Source of the DNA: Oxalobacteraceae bacterium
Lineage (GTDB): Bacteria; Pseudomonadota; Gammaproteobacteria; Burkholderiales; Burkholderiaceae_D
DNA: 64,000 bases
Assembly: GCA_025352145.1 (NCBI GenBank)
Contig: JANXTY010000006.1
Span: forward strand, 62,001 to 126,000
Direction of reading: 5' to 3'
The notes under the pieces are model-generated. The model was given only the letters and a program-made list of their open reading frames with translations. It ran no database searches and was not told the origin of the DNA. The position numbers were made by a program, and so were the translations under genes. Within the stretch, counting starts at the first letter, position 1, and every line of letters begins with the position of its first letter. Shown in pieces: positions 8,401 through 16,384 of this stretch.

Positions 8401-9431
8401 AGCTGTCGCTTGAGAAAATGATGATGGGTCTATTCATGATTGTCACTATCGTCCTGTTCGGCTGGTATAACATGAGTAAGCCGAGCATCCTCATTTTGCA
8501 TAGCTACGATAAGGACTATGCTTGGGTCAGAGATATCAACGTCGGCTTGAACCGGGTACTGAGCAGCAAGTATTTATATCAGGTGCATTGGTACTACATG
8601 GATACCAAGCGCCATCCTTTTACCGACTACAAAAATAGCGCAGGCATTGCTGCCCGTAATGTGATTAAAGAGACGCGGCCCGATGTTGTGATCGCCGTTG
8701 ATGATGACGCACAGCAGTACGTGATGCGTTATTTTAACAACGACCCCCACGTCAAAATTGTCTTCGCCGGGGTCAACAATGAGGCCAGCGATTATGGCTT
8801 CGACAAGGCCAATAACGTCACCGGCGTGCTGGAGCGCATTCCGCTTGACGCAGTGCGTGAAACGCTCGGCAGTGTAGAACGCTTCAAAACGTTAGGGCAT
8901 CCGATACGTTTGGCGTATATAGGCGACCATTCCGAAACTGTCACGGGAGATGCCAATCAGGTCCAACGTTTTGATTGGAAGCCAGTCCAATTAACCCGCG
9001 TTCGGCAAGTCAATACCTGGCCGGAATGGCAGGCTAACGTCATGGCGCTGGCAGCAGATAACGATGCGATCCTGGTCAGCGGCTACCGGCGCCTGGTACG
9101 TTCCGCCAGCGACATGTCGCTGGTGCCACCCAAGGAAGTAGTGGCTTGGACCGAAGCCCATTCGCCTGTTCCTGTGATGTCGAGCAATGGATTTTTTACT
9201 GAAGATGGCGGCATGTTGGCGATCGGTACCTCACCTTATGAACAAGGTGAGGTAGCTGCCGCCAAGGCGCTGGAAATTATCCTCAAAGGCAAACCGGTTA
9301 ACATGCTGCCGATTGCCATTTCCCAACAATTTATCGTCACCATGAGCGGGTCAAAGATGAAGGCGCGCCACTTTGATTTGCCGCGTGTGTATGAGGCGGC
9401 TGCACGTACTGGGGACCAATATTTTCCTTGA
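8397..9431 (+). CDS. Membrane-anchored ABC_sub_bind-family periplasmic binding protein
   Basis: The ATG at 8397 overlaps the preceding stop by 4 nt, indicating coupling. The 344-residue protein has an uncleaved-looking N-terminal helix (about 9-24). It then carries a periplasmic-binding fold of the ABC_sub_bind type: ILILHSYDKDYAWVRDINVGLN, RPDVVIAVDDDAQQYVM, KIVFAGVNNE and GMLAIGTSPYEQGEVAAAKALEI. Relatives occur as stand-alone binding proteins and as sensor domains of histidine kinases and cyclases. No ABC permease or kinase follows; the next gene is on the other strand. It closes the six-gene cluster. The ligand is unknown. Confidence 0.72.
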   Translation: MKLSLEKMMMGLFMIVTIVLFGWYNMSKPSILILHSYDKDYAWVRDINVGLNRVLSSKYLYQVHWYYMDTKRHPFTDYKNSAGIAARNVIKETRPDVVIAVDDDAQQYVMRYFNNDPHVKIVFAGVNNEASDYGFDKANNVTGVLERIPLDAVRETLGSVERFKTLGHPIRLAYIGDHSETVTGDANQVQRFDWKPVQLTRVRQVNTWPEWQANVMALAADNDAILVSGYRRLVRSASDMSLVPPKEVVAWTEAHSPVPVMSSNGFFTEDGGMLAIGTSPYEQGEVAAAKALEIILKGKPVNMLPIAISQQFIVTMSGSKMKARHFDLPRVYEAAARTGDQYFP

Positions 9432-9460
9432 GATGCGTATCTATTTGACGTGCATCTATT

Positions 9461-10657
9461 TCAATTCCTGAACAACACTTCTTCCCGGCTAAACCACCAG
9501 CGGCACATCATCAGCAAACCGCCCGCAATGATTGTCGTCGAGAATAAAATGACGAAAAACATGCGGTAATCCATCGTGCCTTTAACTAATTCTTTCATTG
9601 CTAGCGAGACATTGGTCAGGGGCACCATAGCCCAGACCCAGTTCAACTCGATGCCGGGCAACATCGCCAGGATGATAGGCAGGAGCACAAGCAACATCAA
9701 CGGTTGAATGAACCCTTGCGCTTCCTTGAATGATTTCGCATAAATTGAAATCGATAAAAGCAATGATGCGAATATCGCGGCGGTAGGCACCAGCATGAGC
9801 GCCAGCATGCCAAGGTCGGCAGCACCGATGCTGGCCACTAATTTCCCGACATCGGCATTGATGGAATGCCCGAAAGCGAGCAGCAACAATGCAATGCTGG
9901 TGATCATCAATAAGGCCGATGTCAGGCCGAAACTAAAAAGTACGCTGAATTTTGCGAGCACCACTGTGCTACGCGATACAGGCGCCAGCAGCAATGATTC
10001 TAGCGTGCCCCGTTCTTTTTCACCGGCACCGAGATCGATAGCAGGATACATGGCAGCCATCAGGCATACCGTCAGCAGGATGTAGGGCAGAATTCCGCCG
10101 GCAATGGCACCTATTTGCTCGCGTTGATTGGCGGTGGAGTGCTCTTCTATTTTGATAGGGTTAAGCGCAAACGCCAGCTTTTGTTTGTCGATATTCAAGG
10201 CGGATAAGGCAGCTTCGCGTAAGACACCGTTATGAGTACTGACGACTTCGCGTACGCGTCGTGCTACGACATTTAGATTGGCGGCGTTGTTGTAATGCAG
10301 TGCAATGGTGCCTTGTTTGTTTGCACTCAAATTGTCTTGAAATTCGGGCGGGATCACTAATGCAAATTTGATCCGTTCATCACCGATGGCTTGTTTTATT
10401 TCATCCATGCTGCTTAACGAAATTTCTTTAAAGCCCTTGGCCTGGGCAATGCGCAGGCTCAATGGGGGTGCGTATTGTTTTCCGAAAATGGCATATCTCA
10501 ATTCGGATTCCTGGGCCTTTTTAAAAAGCACTGTAGAGAAAAAACCAAAGCCGCCGAAAATAAGCGGTAGCGCCAGAATGGGGATGAGGATGGTGAAGAT
10601 GAGTGTTTTGCGATCACGCATCAGCTCTCTCAATTCTTTACAGTAGATAGTCCACAT
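9461..10657 (-). CDS. ABC-2 type transporter permease (NatB-like)
   Basis: The 398-residue protein has one N-terminal helix (about 18-42), a large extracytoplasmic domain (about 45-175) and five or six C-terminal helices. Strings such as GAGEKERGTLESLLLAPVSRSTVVLAKF are the ABC-2 signature seen in NatB / YhaP-type exporters. The ATPase gene lies 3 nt upstream on the same strand. Together they form a two-gene exporter; NatAB in Bacillus exports Na+, but many family members export other substrates, so the cargo is left open. Confidence 0.85.
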   Translation of the reverse strand: MWTIYCKELRELMRDRKTLIFTILIPILALPLIFGGFGFFSTVLFKKAQESELRYAIFGKQYAPPLSLRIAQAKGFKEISLSSMDEIKQAIGDERIKFALVIPPEFQDNLSANKQGTIALHYNNAANLNVVARRVREVVSTHNGVLREAALSALNIDKQKLAFALNPIKIEEHSTANQREQIGAIAGGILPYILLTVCLMAAMYPAIDLGAGEKERGTLESLLLAPVSRSTVVLAKFSVLFSFGLTSALLMITSIALLLLAFGHSINADVGKLVASIGAADLGMLALMLVPTAAIFASLLLSISIYAKSFKEAQGFIQPLMLLVLLPIILAMLPGIELNWVWAMVPLTNVSLAMKELVKGTMDYRMFFVILFSTTIIAGGLLMMCRWWFSREEVLFRN

Positions 10658-10660
10658 TGT

Positions 10661-11443
10661 TTATTGCCTTCCTTCAATCACATCCACAAATGCGTCATAC
10701 AGATCGCGACTTCCGCCCAACTCACGCAAGGCAGCGACGCTGCCGTTAAACACGGATATTCCCTGATGGATGATACAGACGCTGTCGCATAGTTTCTCGA
10801 CCTCGTGTAAATGGTGGGTGGAAAAAATAAGGGGGATGCGCAGGGCTTTGTAGGAGGCAATAAAGTCGAGCAGGGTTTTGGCGGCCATGACGTCGAGTCC
10901 GGTCGTTGGCTCATCCAGAATCACGGCAGCGGGGCTGTGAACGACTGTTCGGGCGATGGCGCATTTTTGTTTCATCCCGGTTGATAATTGATCCGCACGT
11001 TTGTTACCAAAGCCGTGCATGCCCAGCAAGGTGAATAATTCATCGGTGCGTTGTTGTATTCTGTCTTCCGTCATGCCATGCAGTCGGGCAAAATATTCGA
11101 CATTTTCTCGCGCAGTCAGTCGCCCGTATAGCCCGGTTGTACCCGATAAAAAACCAATATTTTTTCGCGCCATTAGGGGAAATTTCACGATGTCGATATC
11201 GTTGATTCGCGCCGAACCGGCATCCGCTTTGAGTGCAGTCGAGAGCAGGCGCAAGGTCGTGGTTTTTCCTGCGCCGTTGGGGCCTAGCAAGCCAAGTACT
11301 TCTCCGGCAGCGCATTGAAAACTGACATCCCGAACGGCGTGAAACCAGCCCTCCTGCTCTTGTAGATCGCGCGTTGACGCCATCGGTTTTCCCTTGGGGG
11401 CATTCAGTCGAAAACGCTTGCTTATATTCTTAACTTCGATCAT
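10661..11443 (-). CDS. ABC transporter ATP-binding protein (NatA-like)
   Basis: All nucleotide-binding motifs are present in 260 residues: Walker A GPNGAGKTT, the ABC signature LSTGMKQKCAIAR, Walker B AAVILDEPTTGLD and the switch His in STHHLHEVE. An insert near the N-terminus (about 17-34) precedes the core, as in NatA-type proteins. It is the first gene of the exporter pair and has an intergenic region of about 100 bp shared with the divergent DUF3717 gene. Confidence 0.9.
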   Translation of the reverse strand: MIEVKNISKRFRLNAPKGKPMASTRDLQEQEGWFHAVRDVSFQCAAGEVLGLLGPNGAGKTTTLRLLSTALKADAGSARINDIDIVKFPLMARKNIGFLSGTTGLYGRLTARENVEYFARLHGMTEDRIQQRTDELFTLLGMHGFGNKRADQLSTGMKQKCAIARTVVHSPAAVILDEPTTGLDVMAAKTLLDFIASYKALRIPLIFSTHHLHEVEKLCDSVCIIHQGISVFNGSVAALRELGGSRDLYDAFVDVIEGRQ

Positions 11444-11540
11444 GCCAACTTTCCTGTTTCAAAATACGCAATGACTCATTGTAATAAAATGTGAGTCGTC
11501 ATGCTTATTCAATTGTGAAGGGAGCGCGTACAATAGTGGC

Positions 11541-11771
11541 ATGGAAATTACCCTGACAGAATTGGAAGAGGCGATTAATTATTGGCGTCAAATTCGCCCC
11601 TCTCGCGGCGAAGAAAGTGCCTTATCATCCGAGGTCAATACGCTGGCAACCGGCTATGCGTTGATGATCTTTAACATGCAGAAATCGATAGAAATGGAGG
11701 CCTTGAGCCAGCCTGCGCGCGCGTTGATAGATACTTGGCGAACGACTATTTGTGGAGCCGAAGCGTCCTGA
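11541..11771 (+). CDS. DUF3717 domain-containing small protein
   Basis: The 76-residue protein (MEITLTELEEAINYWR..., ending DTWRTTICGAEAS) matches the betaproteobacterial DUF3717 family in length and in the ITLxELExAINYWR start. Members are cytosolic, all-helical and uncharacterised. It precedes the rfaE2 gene by 29 nt on the same strand, a pairing that recurs in Burkholderiales, so co-transcription is likely. Confidence 0.75.
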   Translation: MEITLTELEEAINYWRQIRPSRGEESALSSEVNTLATGYALMIFNMQKSIEMEALSQPARALIDTWRTTICGAEAS

Positions 11772-11800
11772 TGCCAGGGGAATATCGATAGGTAACGTTA

Positions 11801-12301
11801 ATGACATTGAATCCACTACCATTTATGCCACATTTCGAAAATAAAATAGCGACCCGCACCGATCTACAATCCCGCGTTGCCGCGTTGCCGCAGCCCGTTG
11901 TATTGACCAATGGCGTATTCGACATTTTGCATCGCGGCCATGTTACCTATCTCGCGCAGGCACGTGCTCTTGGCGGCTCCTTGGTGGTTGCGGTCAATAC
12001 TGATGCATCCGTTAAGCGGTTGGGCAAAGGTGACGAGCGCCCGATTAATACTTGCGAGGACCGTATGGCGGTATTGGCGGCATTGGAGGCGGTCAGTTTG
12101 GTGGTGCCGTTTGGGGAAGACACAGCGCTGGAGGTGGTGCAGGAAGCTCAGCCCAATATCTATGCCAAGGGCGGGGATTACGATATGCGTGCTATACCCG
12201 AAGGCCAGGCAGTACTTGCTTATGGTGGGCAGGCGGTGGCGATTGATTTTGAGCATGATCGTTCGACGACCAAGCTGTTGTCGAAGGTGAGAAAGAATTG
12301 A
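11801..12301 (+). CDS. rfaE2: D-glycero-beta-D-manno-heptose 1-phosphate adenylyltransferase
   Basis: This 166-residue nucleotidyltransferase transfers AMP to heptose 1-phosphate in ADP-heptose synthesis for LPS inner core. It has the HxGH site in TNGVFDILHRGHVTYL, and NTDASVKRLGKGDERPIN and KGGDYD in their expected places. It is a stand-alone domain, as is normal in betaproteobacteria, where the kinase half is a separate gene. A second possible start lies at 11825 (MPHFENK); the upstream ATG is kept because it leaves a normal gap to the preceding gene. Confidence 0.93.
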   Translation: MTLNPLPFMPHFENKIATRTDLQSRVAALPQPVVLTNGVFDILHRGHVTYLAQARALGGSLVVAVNTDASVKRLGKGDERPINTCEDRMAVLAALEAVSLVVPFGEDTALEVVQEAQPNIYAKGGDYDMRAIPEGQAVLAYGGQAVAIDFEHDRSTTKLLSKVRKN

Positions 12302-12343
12302 TGGGCTAAAAAATATTGCGGGGATGTGCGTAAAACTTCGTTC

Positions 12344-12814
12344 TTATGCGCCGCCAACAAATCCATTTTGACGCCAGGCTTCAAATACCACGACCGCCAC
12401 GGCATTGGACAAATTTAAACTGCGATTATCGGGCTGCATGGGCAGTCGAATCCGTTGGGAATGTGGGAACGATTCGCGCAAGGCAGGGTCTAACCCTTTG
12501 GTTTCTGAGCCGAAAACAAATATGTCGCCGGGTTGAAATGCAGCATGGGCGAACGAACTCGAACCATGCGTCGTCAGTGCGAACATGCGACTGCTGTCGG
12601 GGCTCTCCCGGTCGATATACGTTGCCCAGTCAGGATGGACTTTCATGCGCGCATAATCGTGATAATCCAAACCGGCGCGTCGCATCTTGGCATCATCGAG
12701 TGGGAAGCCAAGTGGTTCAATCAGATGTAATTGCGCGCCCGTATTTGCGCACAAGCGGATGATGTTGCCGGTGTTGGGTGGGATCTCCGGCTCTACTAAA
12801 ACGACATGAAACAA
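12344..12814 (-). CDS. trmL: tRNA (cytidine(34)-2'-O)-methyltransferase
   Basis: This SPOUT-class enzyme methylates the wobble nucleotide of leucine tRNAs. The 156-residue product shows VLVEPEIPPNTGNIIRLCANTG at the N-terminus, FGSETKGLDP for the SAM knot and LPMQPDNRSLNLSNAVAVVV at the C-terminus. The start is a TTG at 12814: AAGGAG sits about seven bases upstream, the homologous region begins exactly there, and a longer frame to 12892 would overlap comF. It lies 28 nt downstream of comF on the same strand. Confidence 0.92.
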   Translation of the reverse strand: MFHVVLVEPEIPPNTGNIIRLCANTGAQLHLIEPLGFPLDDAKMRRAGLDYHDYARMKVHPDWATYIDRESPDSSRMFALTTHGSSSFAHAAFQPGDIFVFGSETKGLDPALRESFPHSQRIRLPMQPDNRSLNLSNAVAVVVFEAWRQNGFVGGA

Positions 12815-12842
12815 GCTATTTCTCCTTAGGGATAGCAATTTC

Positions 12843-13589
12843 TTAGCGATGCGGCGTGCGTGCAAAAACAAAATTGGTGACACGTGTGGCACCGAAGCGC
12901 TTTAATGTTTTTGCCAGTTCGTTTAGTGTTTCGCCGGTAGTAATGACATCGTCCACCACGCCGATGTGCTGGCCGTGCACGCGATTGATGGCATGTTCGG
13001 AAACAAGGAATCCTTTGTGAATATTTTTATGACGTTCGTCTGGATGCAGCAGCGCTTGCGAGCGCGTGTCGCGTACCCGCATCATGAGTCTGGCATCGAG
13101 GGGTATGCCTAGCGAACGAGCCAAAGGCTTGGCGATTTCCAGCGCTTGATTAAAGCCGCGCTCGGCCAAACGCTGCGGCCCTAGGGGAACAGCCATCAAC
13201 AAGACGGGCAGGGTATGTTGATCTGATGGTGTTTTGAGCATGGCGTCACGCAGCATGTCGGCAAACAAAGGCGCTAATGCCAAACGCGCGCCGAATTTGA
13301 GCGCGAGTACGAGTTGGTCGATGGGTGCGGCATAATCTGCGGCGACTATCGTGGCATCGAATGCCGGCGGCTGCTTGAGGCAATCACCGCACAGCGCTTG
13401 TGTTTCCGGTTCAGTGAGTGGCGTTGCACATTGTGTACAACGATGCTGCGTTTGTTTGAAAAAGTCATCTCTGCAAGGGTTGCACAAAGCGGTTTTGCTA
13501 TCGGTTCCGCATAAAGCACAACAGGACGGCAAGCCTGACGAGAGACGAGCGAACAGATGTTGTGACCAATGATGGATGCGTGAAAACAT
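12843..13589 (-). CDS. comF: ComF-family phosphoribosyltransferase-like protein
   Basis: The 248-residue protein combines an N-terminal zinc-ribbon (CALCGT ... CNPC ... CTQCATP ... CGDC, about 24-70) with a phosphoribosyltransferase core. The PRPP loop reads VVDDVITTGETLNELA near residue 212, and AERGFNQALEIAKPLA precedes it. Family members are needed for DNA uptake in competent bacteria, but ComF is also kept in species not known to be competent. trmL follows 28 nt downstream. The divergent bioC-like gene begins 66 nt away. Confidence 0.9.
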   Translation of the reverse strand: MFSRIHHWSQHLFARLSSGLPSCCALCGTDSKTALCNPCRDDFFKQTQHRCTQCATPLTEPETQALCGDCLKQPPAFDATIVAADYAAPIDQLVLALKFGARLALAPLFADMLRDAMLKTPSDQHTLPVLLMAVPLGPQRLAERGFNQALEIAKPLARSLGIPLDARLMMRVRDTRSQALLHPDERHKNIHKGFLVSEHAINRVHGQHIGVVDDVITTGETLNELAKTLKRFGATRVTNFVFARTPHR

Positions 13590-13655
13590 GCGGGAGAGTT
13601 TGGTGGCAAACGTGTAAACTGCGCAGATTATCTCACTTCATGCGATTGGTTCAGC

Positions 13656-14582
13656 GTGTCTTTACCCCCATCAGCATCAAATTCAACATTGAGTGCGCCG
13701 ATCGACCTGGCGCGCGTGCGCAAATTATTCGCCTCGCCCGCGGATGTCGCTGGATCCGATTTTTTGCGGCGCGAAGTTTCCAATCGCATGCAAGAACGCC
13801 TTGATTTAGTGAAAATCCTGCCGCAAAAAGTGCTGGATGCCGGTTGTGGAGAAGGCGTAGATATGCGGATGTTAAAAGCGCGCTATGCGCAAGCACGGGT
13901 GCTGGGGATTGATGCTTCGGCCCTCATGCTGGCTCTGGCGCAAGGCGGGCAATTAGCCGCTTTACCCCTGTTGCGGCGTTGGTTGTACAGATGGTCGCCA
14001 GCCAACAACGCGGACGGCGTAGTAGCTGATTTTTTGTGCGGAGATTTCGCTGCGCTACCCTTGCCTAGCAATGCAATTGATCTGGTGTGGTCTAATCTGG
14101 CGTTGCATTGGCATCCTCAACCCGATTGTGTTTTTGCCGAATGGCGGCGCGTATTGCGCGTTGATGGTTTGCTGATGTTCTCGTGCTTTGGGCCTGATAC
14201 ATTCCAGCAATTGCGCTCCGCTTTTGCGGAGGTAGATAATGCACCGCACGCACTGCCTTTTGTCGATATGCATGATTTTGGCGATATGTTGGTTAATGTC
14301 GGATTTTCGACGCCGGTTATGGATATGGAGAGCATCACTGTTACGTATGACTCTGTCGAGAAATTGATGGCAGATGTGCGCAGCTGGGGCGGCAATCCGC
14401 TATCGACGCAGCGACGCGGCCTGATGGGGAAGGGTGCCTGGAAAAAAGTTGTCGATGCGATCGAGCAAATGCGTCAGCCCGATGGCCGCATTCCATTGAC
14501 CTTTGAAATCATCTACGGCCATGCGTTTCGGCCTGTACCCAACTTAACGGCAAGTGGCGAAGCCATTATTCGATTTAGGTGA
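13656..14582 (+). CDS. bioC: BioC-like malonyl-ACP O-methyltransferase
   Basis: This class I SAM methyltransferase of 308 residues has motif I VLDAGCGEGVDMRML (about residue 61), a post-I acidic residue in VLGIDASALML, and LVWSNLALHWHPQPDCVFAEWRRVLRVDGLLMFSCFGPDT, whose parts are typical of BioC. BioC methylates malonyl-ACP to prime pimelate synthesis for biotin. The GTG at 13656 is used; no better ATG precedes the conserved region. No other bio gene is adjacent, so the role rests on sequence alone; a related methyltransferase activity cannot be excluded. Confidence 0.75.
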   Translation: MSLPPSASNSTLSAPIDLARVRKLFASPADVAGSDFLRREVSNRMQERLDLVKILPQKVLDAGCGEGVDMRMLKARYAQARVLGIDASALMLALAQGGQLAALPLLRRWLYRWSPANNADGVVADFLCGDFAALPLPSNAIDLVWSNLALHWHPQPDCVFAEWRRVLRVDGLLMFSCFGPDTFQQLRSAFAEVDNAPHALPFVDMHDFGDMLVNVGFSTPVMDMESITVTYDSVEKLMADVRSWGGNPLSTQRRGLMGKGAWKKVVDAIEQMRQPDGRIPLTFEIIYGHAFRPVPNLTASGEAIIRFR

Positions 14583-14739
14583 AATGACAACTTTCCTGTT
14601 TTGTTGAGTATTCCGGCGAATGATTTTCATGTCGGTGAGGGCGCCTACACCGACACCGAGGCCGTAAAAATTAGGGGTGAAATCTGTTTCAAAGCCACGT
14701 GAAATCTTGGCTTGTCTGGTGCTTGAAGCGGTTTTTAGC

Positions 14740-14769
14740 TTGATAAATACGACTTTTCTTGCGTATAAT
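14740..14769 (+). promoter_or_regulatory. Sigma-70-type promoter
   Basis: TTGATA (14740-14745) and a perfect TATAAT (14764-14769) are separated by 18 bp. The predicted transcription start is near 14776, about 400 bp before coxB and about 150 bp before a terminator-like hairpin. Confidence 0.65.
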
Positions 14770-14775
14770 CCGGTG

Positions 14776-14979
14776 CGTAAAACTAATCTGGCCTGCTCAC
14801 TTTGCTTGGTTGGAGGGTGGGCATCACGGTCGCAAAAGACACTTTCTGTTTTCCCCCGATTACTCCGTTGTAGACGCCTTGCGCTTCTGCTGCGTGCGGG
14901 TTTTTTCGGAAACGTCTGTGAATCCCCCGCGAGTTTGGCTGTGGGCACGTGTTGCCTGCATTGTAAGGGGGGATTTTTT
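14776..14979 (+). ncRNA. Candidate small RNA or attenuated leader upstream of coxB
   Basis: The segment is bounded by a strong promoter and an intrinsic-terminator-like hairpin, giving a predicted RNA of about 204 nt. Internal pairing is visible: AGACG near 14875 with CGTCT at 14913-14917, enclosing a GC-rich arm. The ends do not pair with each other, which argues against 6S RNA, and no 4.5S or tmRNA signature is present. It may be an independent sRNA or a regulated leader of the cox operon. This is inference from sequence signals. Confidence 0.35.
14921..14979 (+). terminator. Intrinsic terminator-like hairpin
   Basis: AATCCCCC (14921-14928) pairs with GGGGGATT (14968-14975), followed by a T-run to 14979. 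A nested GGCA/TGCC arm occupies the loop. It lies about 150 bases after the predicted start and 200 bases before coxB. Confidence 0.5.
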
Positions 14980-15183
14980 CTGTCCTCTCTCAGTTATTTT
15001 GGCGAGGCATTACGGGATAGGGTAAGCCAAAGTGATGTGCCTAACGTAACGTTGCGCGTAACACGCTGTAGGCTTTATATAGAATGCAAGGACATTGATT
15101 GAGGGCACGGTTGTTATCAGTCGGTCGTTGTCAGTGTTAAGTAGTTTGAAAAAAATTCTAATTTTTGGGTTGTTGGGGAAAAC

Positions 15184-16365
15184 ATGAAACATGCGAAGCG
15201 ACTTCAATCGTTGATGCTCGGTGCCTTGTTCTTGGCTGCTGGGTTGCCATCTTGGGCTGGTGATGTTGTTAATAATAGTGAAGGCGGGCCTGCGGTACTG
15301 GAACTCAACTTGCAACCCCCCGTCACAAAAATTGCTGAACAAATTTACGATTTGCACACCTTGTTGATGGTTATTTGCATGGTGATTTTCGTCGCTGTAT
15401 TTGGCGTGATGTTTTATTCCATCATCAAACACCGCAAATCGTTGGGCCATAAGCCTGCCACTTTTCACGAAAGCACCGCAGTAGAAATCGCCTGGACCAT
15501 TGTGCCGTTTGTGATTGTGATTGGGATGGCGCTGCCTGCGACTAAAACCGTGGTGGCGATGAAAGATACTGCCAATGCCGATATTACTATCAAGGCAACC
15601 GGCATGCAGTGGAAATGGAGTTATGACTACCTCAAGGGCGAGGGCGAGGGCATTTCCTTTTTGTCCGCCCTGTCCACTCCGCGCGAGCAAGTGGGTTCAC
15701 CAGGCGTGTTGCCGACGAGTCCTCGTGGCGATAACTACCTCCTTGAAGTTGATAATGAGGTCGTTGTTCCGGTCAATAAAAAAATCCGTATCGTATTAAC
15801 CGCCAACGATGTCATTCATGCGTGGTCGGTGCCTTCATTTGGCGTTAAACAAGATGCTATCCCCGGTTTTGTGCGTGACACCTGGTTCAAGGCCGAGAAA
15901 ATTGGCACCTATCGTGGGCAGTGCGCTGAGTTGTGCGGCAAAGAACACGCATTCATGCCTATCGTAGTTAAAGTGGTGAGCGACGACAATTATAAAATTT
16001 GGGTTGATGGCAAGAAAAAAGAAATGGCGGCAAATGCCGACGACCCGAACAAAGTGTGGACCATTGATGAGTTGAAACAGCGGGGTGAAAAAGTGTATTC
16101 CGCAAACTGCGCTACTTGCCATCAAGCTACGGGCAAAGGAGTGCCAGGCACAATCCCTGCACTTGACGGTTCCAAAGTGGTTGCTGGTACCAAAGCAGAT
16201 CAGCTTCACTTGGTGTTAAATGGAAAAAATGGAATGCCTCCGTGGAAAGCCGCTTTGTCGGATACCGAAATTGCTGCGGTGATTACTTATACCCGCAACA
16301 ACTGGTCCAATAAATCCAAAGAAAATATCGTTCAGCCGGCCGAAATTTTGGCTGCGCGCAAGTAA
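15184..16365 (+). CDS. coxB: Cytochrome c oxidase subunit II with fused C-terminal cytochrome c domain
   Basis: The subunit receives electrons from cytochrome c through its CuA centre. The 393-residue precursor has a signal peptide (to about residue 26), two helices (about 58-80 and 102-120) and a periplasmic cupredoxin domain. CuA ligands are His212, Cys247, Glu249, Cys251, His255 and Met258. A cytochrome c domain follows, with a CATCH heme site (Cys309, Cys312, His313) and an axial Met in NGMPPWKAAL. The fused heme domain marks it as a caa3-like variant, common in betaproteobacteria. It begins the cox operon; ctaD follows after 19 nt. Confidence 0.96.
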   Translation: MKHAKRLQSLMLGALFLAAGLPSWAGDVVNNSEGGPAVLELNLQPPVTKIAEQIYDLHTLLMVICMVIFVAVFGVMFYSIIKHRKSLGHKPATFHESTAVEIAWTIVPFVIVIGMALPATKTVVAMKDTANADITIKATGMQWKWSYDYLKGEGEGISFLSALSTPREQVGSPGVLPTSPRGDNYLLEVDNEVVVPVNKKIRIVLTANDVIHAWSVPSFGVKQDAIPGFVRDTWFKAEKIGTYRGQCAELCGKEHAFMPIVVKVVSDDNYKIWVDGKKKEMAANADDPNKVWTIDELKQRGEKVYSANCATCHQATGKGVPGTIPALDGSKVVAGTKADQLHLVLNGKNGMPPWKAALSDTEIAAVITYTRNNWSNKSKENIVQPAEILAARK

Positions 16366-16384
16366 TTGAAATCAGGAGTTTGAG

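Larger units (their letters stand above)
14583..15183. other. 600-bp non-coding region ahead of the cytochrome oxidase operon
   Basis: No convincing protein gene lies here; the open frames on both strands lack ribosome-binding sites and family resemblance. The region holds a good sigma-70 promoter (14740-14769), a hairpin with a T-run (14921-14979) that would end a transcript of about 204 nt, and a weaker second promoter-like pair around 15052-15083 closer to coxB. Confidence 0.5.

Noticed and set aside
14544-14948. A 134-residue minus-strand frame containing GLGVGVGALTD, reminiscent of outer-membrane protein sequence
   Set aside because: No start signal, rest of the frame is basic and unlike any protein, and it overlaps the bioC 3' end and the leader RNA candidate. 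A decayed gene remnant is possible but cannot be supported.
14776-14979. 6S RNA identity for the leader RNA candidate
   Set aside because: The 5' and 3' ends do not pair and the open-promoter-like central bubble is not recognisable.
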